Assembly (NCBI GenBank): GCA_030762935.1
Contig: CM060895.1
Location: forward strand, 38,865,001-38,929,000
Reading direction: 5' to 3'
DNA: 64,000 bases
Source of the DNA: Hymenopus coronatus
Taxonomy: Eukaryota; Arthropoda; Insecta; Mantodea; Hymenopodidae
The notes under the pieces were generated by a model. It did no database searches, had not been told where the DNA came from, and saw only the letters and a program-made list of their open reading frames with translations. The translations under genes were made by a program, and so were the position numbers. Below are positions 56,500-64,000 of this stretch, one piece after another (the stretch's first letter is position 1; each line of letters starts with the position of its first letter).

Positions 56500-57451
56500 A
56501 TGAACACATTTTCGCAAGCTAGTTGTGTTAATACAGGAGTCCCACAGGGAAGTGTGCTTGGGCCGTTTCTCTACCTAATATATGTTTCTGGCTTTCCTAA
56601 AGACAACTTAACGATTGCACAATTTGCAGATGATGCTGCTATCGTTCACAGAAGCATTTATCCGACACCAGCAGCCAAAATGCAGCAGTTTTTTACCTCG
56701 TAGATGAATGGTGCAATAAATGGAAAGTAAGATTGAAAATAAAATTGCATCCACAAAAATCAAATGTTGTGGTCTTCAGTACAGAAAGAAAATTCGGCAC
56801 AATAATAATACTGTACAAGGCAAGGAAGTCATGCATAATGATTCAGTGAGGTATCTTGGCTTACATTTGGACACAAATTAACCTGGATGATGCAAATAAA
56901 TAAACTAATTCGAAGCCTTCGTAACAGACTGCATAAAGTTAAACGTTTAATCAAAGGATCTTCTCTCTTGTCACTTCACTTGAAAATAATAATATACTTG
57001 TCATTGTTTAGACCTAAATAGATGTATGGTTGCGCAATATGGGAATCTGCCTCAAACTCCCCTATAAAAAGAGTTCAAATAATACAGATTCGGGCACTTC
57101 GACTTATCCCGGATGCACAGTGACAACCTGCATAAACACTTAAAACGTACCAACCGTTGATTCAGCACTGAGCTCCAGTTATAGACGTTTTTATCGCAAA
57201 ATAGAAAACCATTCCAATAATCTAATTAACTGCACACTCAACTTCCACCACCTCGGCATCTACGAAGATTAAAACGGAAGAAACACACCAACTTCATTAA
57301 CATCTACTTGTAAATTGTATTATTGTTTATGCTTGGGAACAGTATAAGACTGCTACCTCAAAACACGTTTATTGTGTATTTATGCAAATGTATACTGTAC
57401 CAGCACAACTGTATTGTACATTATGTATAATAAAATTATTTTGAAAAAAAA
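56500..57451 (+). pseudogene. 5'-truncated jockey-type LINE (reverse transcriptase palm to 3' end)
   Basis: The first frame holds '[19 protein letters not shown]' and '[10 protein letters not shown]'. The FADD box is the catalytic motif of non-LTR reverse transcriptases and its aspartates are present. After a stop at 56701, decayed blocks follow in shifting frames: 'KLTWMMQINKLI' near 56890, 'MYGCAIWESA' near 57020 and 'QIIQIRALRLIPDAQ' near 57080. The copy ends with ATAAAATTATTTTG and an A-run at 57445-57453. It is dead. Confidence 0.82.
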
Positions 57452-57769
57452 AAGTACATTGTAAGTATTATAATCCGAATACTACTTGGACAACCCTTAC
57501 TATTTGCTTATAATTGCAATGTCTAATAGGCTTACAACGATGCTGAGAAGTTTTAGAAGTACACGGTATGGAATTAAAAAAGGGCACGACTTTGGCGACA
57601 TATTATTGCCATTTCTTTCTCTCCTGACGCGAAAAAGAGCGTTGGTGGATGGAGAGAGAACGAATCTTTCACATAAAAATTAAAACACTTGCCTAGGTGA
57701 AAGTTGACGCCGCACTTGCTCAGGATGTGAAGGTATTACTAATTCATAGAAGGAGATGAAATTTTGGGC

Positions 57770-57772
<3 letters not shown>

Positions 57773-57803
<31 letters not shown>
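57773..57803. repeat. (TTA)n microsatellite
   Basis: About ten ATT/TTA units. Confidence 0.9.
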
Positions 57804-58021
57804 GCAGTATTTTACGCCCGCTTTTACTACTATGGCACCGCAGGTGAGTTTAGGAGTCGATTATTGTAATTCAAAGACACTTCTGTTGAGCGAGTGTTAC
57901 ATTGAGTTTTCTCAGTTTACGTTCTCGGCTGAAGTTGCCACACTCGAATGCTGATTTCGGTCGCATATAAGGCAAAATTAAATTAATATTAAAGTGAGAG
58001 ATAGAAATTGCCTTTGTACTT

Positions 58022-58022
58022 C

Positions 58023-58081
<59 letters not shown>
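58022..58081. repeat. (AAT)n microsatellite
   Basis: About twenty uninterrupted AAT units. Confidence 0.95.
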
Positions 58082-58384
58082 AGACATCTTAGTATTAAAT
58101 AAACAATGGTGCAAAATGTGAGACATTTTCTTCAACTTATGATAGGTATGCTGCGCTGCATCGTAAAGTAGTCACTATATTGCTTATTTCATTAAAACAT
58201 TGAGCGAATAAATCATGAGTGAATCTATTTTGATATTTATTGGCACACAAGATGTCAGTTTTTATCTTTTTAATTGACATTTCTTGAATTCCTTACCGTG
58301 TGATGCTACTTTAAGCATTTTAAAATATTTTGTTAAAACTTGGTAGCGTACGGTTTTGTTCATAAATAAGGCCCATTTTATATG

Positions 58385-59204
58385 CAGGGTTGCCAGCTTG
58401 ACGGGTTTTCTGTAAAAATTGATGGATTTTCAAGTTGAATGGTGGCCAAAATTTAGTTTTGACGGATTTTTTGACGGATATTATAAGTAATTATTAACTA
58501 AATTTATATTGACTTTTTTAGAAATAATATTGATGTATTGATCTGGTGCATATAAATATTACACTGCACATAATGATCTCATGCAACGTACGTGCTTTAC
58601 TCTATGAATCAGTGTTAATTCTTATTGCAAAATAGTGAACGCAGTGCTAATTCGGTTCCATTGTGATACCTCGTTGCATCTTTAACATAGTGCTTTTTCT
58701 TCTTTTTTAATTGCATGATGTGAACAGAAGACTAGGCCGAATGTACGGCATTTTAAAATAGAATCGTTAAATAATAAACAATTAAATGATTCCCCGGAGA
58801 ACCTAGTAATGCGCGGTTTAAATATTGCCAATGTATTGTGAGTGTGCCCTTGTCAGTTGTACGTCTTCGTGGAAAAAGTAAGACATTTAAAACCAGCTGA
58901 ATCCTTTTCAACTTCATAGTCAGAATTGCCATTTCAACCTATCAAACACAGGCATGAACGTGCAGCCAGCTGCTCATACATTGTTTATAGCTAAACACTG
59001 TGTAATTAGATCCCTTGATCATCTTTCAGATCTAACCAAGATTTTTTTCCAAATTGCTCACCTTGAGTTTTAATTTAATTTGTATTTTTGAAAAAAAAAA
59101 AATACAGAAATTTCTAATTTTGACGGATTTTGGGTGTTGGGCCGACGGAAAAAATAATGTAATGGCAACACATATGCCTATGGATTTTCAGGTTGGCAAC
59201 ACTG
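58385..59204. mobile_element. hAT-like non-autonomous DNA element (candidate)
   Basis: The left end reads CAGGGTTGCCAGCTTGAC and the right end, on the other strand, CAGTGTTGCCAACCTGAA. Both share the CAG-GTTGCCA pattern typical of hAT ends. Subterminal GACGGATTTT motifs occur near both ends (58457-58480, 59120-59150). No transposase ORF is present in the 820 bp. The adjacent 8 bp on the two sides do not match, so the expected target-site duplication is not visible. Confidence 0.5.
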
Positions 59205-59801
59205 GTTACGACATGTTTGTCATAATGTGAACAATAAGAGAGCCGATTAGCCGATTCTGACATTGCACTGAATAGTATGGCAAAGAAGTAATTGCTACAT
59301 TCAAAAACTATTTCTTGAAATTACTGGCTTAATATAAGGTAAATCTGCGTTTTGATATAACTGTAAGTTAAGAAGTTGTAAGTGTACAAACGTAGTTTTG
59401 ATCCAAATTGTTTGCCATGTGTTCTGCGGTATGAACATCTAAAAAAAAATAGCGATTTTACTTTCGCTGGTGAAGGTGACCTTGTCATTTGATTTTAGCA
59501 TAGAATGAATATAATACAAATAAAGGTAGTTATTTATAATATGGGTAAGTCATTTGAATGTAGTAGGTATTTAGGTGAAGAAAGTAACTACAGAAATGTG
59601 CAGTAACAGTAGAGGTGGTAAGGGTATAGGAAAGGTGCCGTCGTCTGCTAGGAAGGTGAAGAGGTTACACTGGTTTTCCAGCATATCCACATTTCAAGTA
59701 GAGTAAGACTAATGTGCGTTTTTCAAAAGAAGAGGGGGTAATTCTGAGAAAGGTTAAATGAAGTACCAAATCCCAAAGAGTGTGTTCACTGGATTCCAGC
59801 A

Positions 59802-59838
<37 letters not shown>

Positions 59839-60689
59839 TAGATAGATAGAAAGTGAGAACGAATACCTCAAAAACAAAAAATCCAATACATACTCAACTT
59901 GGTATTTAAGTTGAGTATTTTTCAAAGATAAGGTTTTTATGAACAATCTTATGCATTTTTTCAAGTGTAGGATGTACTTGCACTTAATGGCACTCTCAAT
60001 GTCATTTCTTTTGTACACAATCCACAGTTATTTAATGCTCTATAGTCATGTTTATGCAAATTCACTTTCATTTCCACTTATAGAACATACTCTTATTTAA
60101 CAACTATAGTACAAACCCTTTAAAGTTGGTACAGACATAATTTAGATCTCCCTAGAGTTAATAGTTGACATGCAGAATAGTTTTAATTGCTTATAGGAGC
60201 AGAACCAAGGACAGAAGTAACCCAGAATATGTGAACACTGCATCTTATATTGCTTGCCCTATTTGCCTTCAACAGTAAACATTTCAGCTATGCAGAATAT
60301 TAAAATTCTTCTTCGCAGCTTTCTGTGAATGCAGGATGGTATGAATAGCTTGTCCATTGTGGTGGAGAGTTCAACCTGGTACAAATATTTTAAATATAAT
60401 CTAAATCTTAAATAACTAGTAGCGTAATGAACACAACACACATGTTGCAATGTAAAAATAAGATTAGAAATTACTTATCAAGTTAGAAACATGCATAGAA
60501 TGTGCCATTAGATTGAGATTTCCTGTTTTACTCATGCAGTCCTTTTCCTATGAACTCCTAAGTGCTACTGTTCACAAAGAGTAAACAGTAACTCATTGCA
60601 TAGTGCAAACCTGGCTGTAAATACAAAATGTGGGATGAAAGCCATGTACTGAAACTCGTGTAAGGATATGTTATTGAGTTTGGTTGGTA
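59205..60689. other. Mostly unassigned AT-rich sequence
   Basis: Apart from the diverged Rep-A piece at 59798-59940, I see no gene or repeat. ORFs on the minus strand (59665-60018, 60259-60450) have no motif. Confidence 0.4.
59798..59940 (+). repeat. Diverged Rep-A fragment with (TG)n(AG)n tract
   Basis: A (TG)n run (59802-59823) followed by GAGA and GATA units leads into 'CTCAAAAACAAAAAATCCAA' and 'ACTCAACTTGGTATTTAAGT', the family's middle block. Head and tail are missing. Confidence 0.65.
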
Positions 60690-60978
60690 TACTCCCACTT
60701 TTGATTTATGGCACATAATACTGGGTCCACTCCACTATGCTTCTATTTCTTCTCTATTAATAGAGCCTTGTACCTGTTGGATGATGACAGTTGAAGCGAG
60801 TCATCTATGAGAAAAGGTTCTTGTATTAGCTCATATATAAGTCTGAGGAGAGTCACCTTTGATGGAGCTCTTCTTAGGCTTTTTCTAAATGTTCATGCTC
60901 TTCCTTTTTAATATGCCCATATTATCTAAAATTTAGCTTTTATTTATAGATACTCTTTCACTGCTGTGGCTCTAAGTT

Positions 60979-61200
60979 TAATTATACATTGGGCATGAAA
61001 GACCACTTAATATTCTTCAAAGGGCTATTTATCAGGCTTTTACATGCCATAAAACTATGAATAATCTACTTTACTTCCTTTCCGAAGAAGCCATGCTAAA
61101 GATTTTAATGTCCAAAAAAGAAATCCATCACACACTGCAGGGTTTAAACCTGCAACCTTAAGAACCATAGACTAGCAAGTTACCTCATAACCATGGAGGG
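60979..61200 (-). mobile_element. SINE C copy nested in a LINE
   Basis: The head on the minus strand has 'GGTTGCAGGTTTAAACCTG' in place of the B box, then 'CATGGCTTCTTCGGAAAGGA' (family block, decayed) and 'AGTGGTCTTTCATGCCCAAT'. Confidence 0.75.
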
Positions 61201-61830
61201 CGACTCCATATTATCTGTCAACTATTATAAACATTGGGATGATCTTGACTGCAAATCATAGTTGTGCAGTTTTCAAGGATAATCTATTAATGTGATTTAT
61301 TCCATTCATGGCTCTGATTGCCTCAATGCTTCATTTTTTTATATGCCTGCTAAAAAAAAAAAAAAGTCCCAGTTTGAAATGTTATGCCAGTATATTTGTA
61401 ATGACTTCTTATCTGAAACTTTTGTTGGCTGAAGGTCACAGTCTTGGGTTGATACTCTTCCACCTTTTCTGAAAACTATATATGCATAGTTTTTTGGTGT
61501 TTATGTGTGGTCTGTTTTCCTATGCCCAAGCTGTAATTATGTCAAAGCTGACTGAATTTGTTCTTGCTCCATTGGTCATAGCACAATTCTTCAGCATAGT
61601 TGTAGAGGTTACCTGACTGTTGACAACTGTTAGTGCTTATACAGTATCTATAGTTGTGATGTTAAGGATCAAAGATTCATAGCTTCCTTGTTAAATATTC
61701 ATTTGTTTGCCTTGTGGGCTTTGATGATATTAGTCCAACATTCAGCATGACTTTGTTAAATAGAATGCTCTGAATAATGTTATTTAGGTAGTAATTTTTG
61801 TTTATCTCTTTAGTTTCTTTATTTTTTTTT

Positions 61831-62060
61831 AGCTTAATATTCTTTAAGCTGGTTGGTATATCAATGAATAAAGTTGCTGAAATAATGCTCAAATGATCTT
61901 GGGGGGGGTCCATGGAGCTTAAAATTATTCGACATTCATCTTCTCAGGATAAGGGAAAACCACAAAAAAAAACCTACCTGGATTACTCACCCTAAGCGAG
62001 ATTCTAACTCACAACCTGTTGAATGTCAGCCGACATGCTACCACACTACTCAGGTGGGCT
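61831..62060 (-). mobile_element. SINE B copy nested in a LINE
   Basis: The minus strand begins 'AGCCCACCTGAGTAGTGTGG' and continues with 'AGAATCTCGCTTAGGGTGAG', 'CCCTTATCCTGAGAAGATGA' and 'AAGCTCCATGGACCCCCCCC' (C-run at 61902-61909). The A-rich end is at the left, next to a T-run at 61821-61830. Confidence 0.85.
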
Positions 62061-62420
62061 ATATTGTTTTTTTGTCTAATAGGTTGAAGGCTTTCATGTA
62101 ATCAGTAAATATGGTGTATACCTTACATTTGAAGTATTTGTCAAATTTGTTGCAGCTTGCAGGGTAAGGCTTCCTTTTGAAAAACCAAATCAATGTTCTT
62201 CAGGTAACTTGTTATCTCTTTTGTCTTATAGTGTTTGCAGATCATAGAGAACACTTTGTATGGAGTGTTTACAAGTGCAGTGCCCCTAAATGCATCTGGG
62301 GAGGATGCAGTCCCTTTACTCCTATTAGAAGTTTTATTGTGTAACGTCTTCAGTCTTGCATATATGTATAATCACAGCAGAGCATTTATTTAGTAATGCT
62401 TCCAAAAGATATCCAGATTT

Positions 62421-63577
62421 GAAACCTAGATAATGAGGTTTTAACTTCTTCTTGGGATCATTGGGATTTGCGCCTCACAGATCCCTTTGTGGCTTAGGGC
62501 CCTAAAAATTTATGGCAGCTCATGCATATGAACAGCAGACTTAATAAATAAATAAGAGAAAAATTGTAAAAATATGAATGGAAAATGTTTGGGATGGGAA
62601 GCATTGGCATGAGAAAGGGTTTCTGGAAAGAAGTGAAAGCACGTTTTGAGGACATTGAAAAAAAAGATTTGTTTTGTAGCTTAAGAGATAACCGTTTGCA
62701 GGAACTATACAGAAATATAAAAACAGGTTACAGCAGAGAGATATGTGTGGACTAATCTGATAAAGCAGGGAGAGAAGGATATGTTTGGGCAAGAACTGGA
62801 GAGTTGTTTGTTCCTTTGGACCTTATACTCACTAACACCCTGGTTATTGGTGTATAAGAATCTTGTTAACTAAATAATAGCTAATTCCATTCTCTCCTAC
62901 AATCATTTCATCTTCCTTGCTTTGCCTCACAATTTTATACCATTTCTCATGCACCTTTCCTAAATATTTTCCACACACTATAATAAATTTGCTTCTATTA
63001 TTTTTATTCTTCTATTCTTATATTTATCAAATATCAATTCCCTTGGAAAGGGAACGGAAGAAAGGTATATTATTGTATGAAATGTAACCAATGTATTGTG
63101 TTTTATGATAATAAATTCATTCATAGTAAATAACTACATAGCACTTCTGATGATCAAATGCCAAATCTGGAACTAATAAGGAAATAATTGGCTTTATTTT
63201 TATAATTTCTGATGCCCTTTGTTCAAATCCACTCCGAAAATCGAGCATATCCACTTCACAGTTCTGTAGTGAGAAGTACAATGAGTTTTGGAATATTTTA
63301 TTAATTGTCAGGAACGTTTAAAGTGGCTTTACAAGTAGATATCAGAAATTTTACACTTTGTAATATGGTTTTACTATGGAAAACTTAAAATATTAAAATA
63401 AAATGTAAAAAATACCTTTATTTTGGATGCATATGTGGCATCATCAAGGGCCAGCTTTCAATAATTTTAAGTGCAGTTCACCTGGCAGCTCTATTTGCTG
63501 CATGTAGAATGTAGCATATTGAGTATTTTATTCACTAGTTTTCTTAACCTCAGTCTTAGCCCATTTAATGCAGTTTT
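62421..63577. other. AT-rich stretch, nothing recognised
   Basis: A minus-strand ORF of 83 codons at 62541-62792 has no motif. No repeat from the local families was seen. Confidence 0.4.
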
Positions 63578-64000
63578 TTTACTTTCTCTATATGTATTAT
63601 GTACATAGTGTATAGAGAAGGTATTGCATTGTACCCAAAAATTTGATACCAAGATTTCTCCAGAAATACGTGTTTAAAGATCACCTAAATCTGAAAAAAG
63701 CATTTTTTGAAAAATGTCTGTGTGTGTGTGTGTGTGTGTGGGCAGCATAGCTCAAAAACGAAAAGACCGTTAAATACCAAACTTGGTATTTAAGTTCAGT
63801 ATCTTCCAAGGATGCGACACAAAGATTTGCAAGAAAATCCCCCCACCCCCAATTACCCTTCACATGGACAAATTTTCGAAAATTTTGATTTTCTAAAAAA
63901 TGACTTAACGATTTTGATTAAAATATCATATATTAAAGATATATACTTGACAAATAATATGTATATCTTGAATTTTCTGGGAATAGCCTGTGAAGACTAC
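63578..64000 (+). repeat. Rep-A copy 30, cut by window end
   Basis: Head palindrome 'GTATTATGTACATAGTGTAT' near 63594, head block, (TG)n at 63719-63739, 'TAAATACCAAACTTGGTATT' at 63770-63789 and body to the window edge. It is close to the apparent family consensus. Confidence 0.9.

Larger units (their letters stand above)
57454..58384. other. Unassigned, with two trinucleotide microsatellites
   Basis: (TTA)n at 57773-57803 and (AAT)n at 58022-58081. 57804-57848 ('TTTTACGCCCGCTTTTACTA') resembles the 3' body of SINE D and may be a short fragment. A 65-codon ORF at 57486-57683 has no motif. Confidence 0.45.
60690..62420 (-). pseudogene. Decayed LINE ORF2 interrupted by SINE C and SINE B
   Basis: In minus-strand order: 'FTDYMKAFNLLDK' (FIDYxKAFDxxxR palm block) near 62085; SINE B at 62060-61831; a middle piece at 61677-61830; 'IVFRKGGRVSTQD' near 61470; 'YTGITFQTGT' (FxYLGxxF-like block) near 61380; a helical block near 61250; SINE C at 61200-60979; then 'RAPSKVTLLRLIYELIQEPF' near 60830. 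Many stops and shifts occur. The order fits one LINE copy whose C-terminal half is spread over 1.7 kb by two later insertions. The clade is uncertain. Confidence 0.65.

Overview
The window looks like intergenic, repeat-dominated nuclear DNA of an arthropod, most likely an insect. The evidence is an R1-clade non-LTR retrotransposon (a clade best known from arthropods), jockey-type LINE remnants, several tRNA-derived SINE families, a eukaryotic tRNA-Arg gene on an AT-rich background, and nuclear copies of mitochondrial DNA that read like insect cox1, nad5, nad4L and trnT. The repeat style would fit a large polyneopteran genome such as a cockroach, but nothing here proves that. I found no host protein-coding gene with a convincing product. 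Nearly all ORFs of 60-145 codons fall inside repeats or microsatellites.

The main occupant is one dispersed non-coding family, called Rep-A here. It has about 30 partial or near-complete copies in both orientations, roughly 30% of the window by hand estimate. A full copy is about 0.85-0.9 kb. It starts with a near-palindrome around TATGTACATA, carries a (TG)n-rich stretch about 150 bp in, contains an inner palindrome (AATACCAA-AC-TTGGTATT), and ends with a conserved tail reading GTGAATGGAACACATCAGAT. Several copies are joined head-to-head or tail-against-body, giving foldback structures. Other mobile elements have landed in Rep-A, and some leave clear target-site duplications.

Layout. 1-6.7 kb: Rep-A copies with two nested SINEs. 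6.7-12.4 kb: almost no recognisable content. 12.4-19 kb: Rep-A, SINE B, SINE C and a tRNA-Arg(TCG) gene. 19-21 kb: an LTR-like segment and a short cox1-like mitochondrial insertion. 21-31.4 kb: a dense Rep-A cluster with a 217-bp hairpin insertion (hammerhead-like core, 12-bp target-site duplication) and a tRNA-headed element carrying a LINE C-terminus. 31.4-32.1 kb: a decayed LINE tail abutting a mitochondrial nad4L/trnT fragment. 33-39 kb: Rep-A copies with expanded (TG)n(TA)n and (AC)n arrays. 39.4-40.1 kb: a scrambled mitochondrial insertion. 41.4-44.3 kb: a LINE remnant and Rep-A. 44.4-46.1 kb: a pogo/Tigger-like DNA transposon between two 78-bp direct repeats. 47.3-50.8 kb: an R1-clade LINE embedded in an (ACT/ACC)n tract. 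53-57.5 kb: SINEs and two jockey-like LINE fragments. 58.4-59.2 kb: a hAT-like non-autonomous element. 60.7-62.4 kb: a decayed LINE with two SINEs nested in it. 63.6 kb to the end: another Rep-A copy.

There is no operon-like or pathway-like cooperation. The relationships are nesting and age order of mobile elements. All boundaries were read by eye and are good to about 5-20 bp unless a target-site duplication is quoted.
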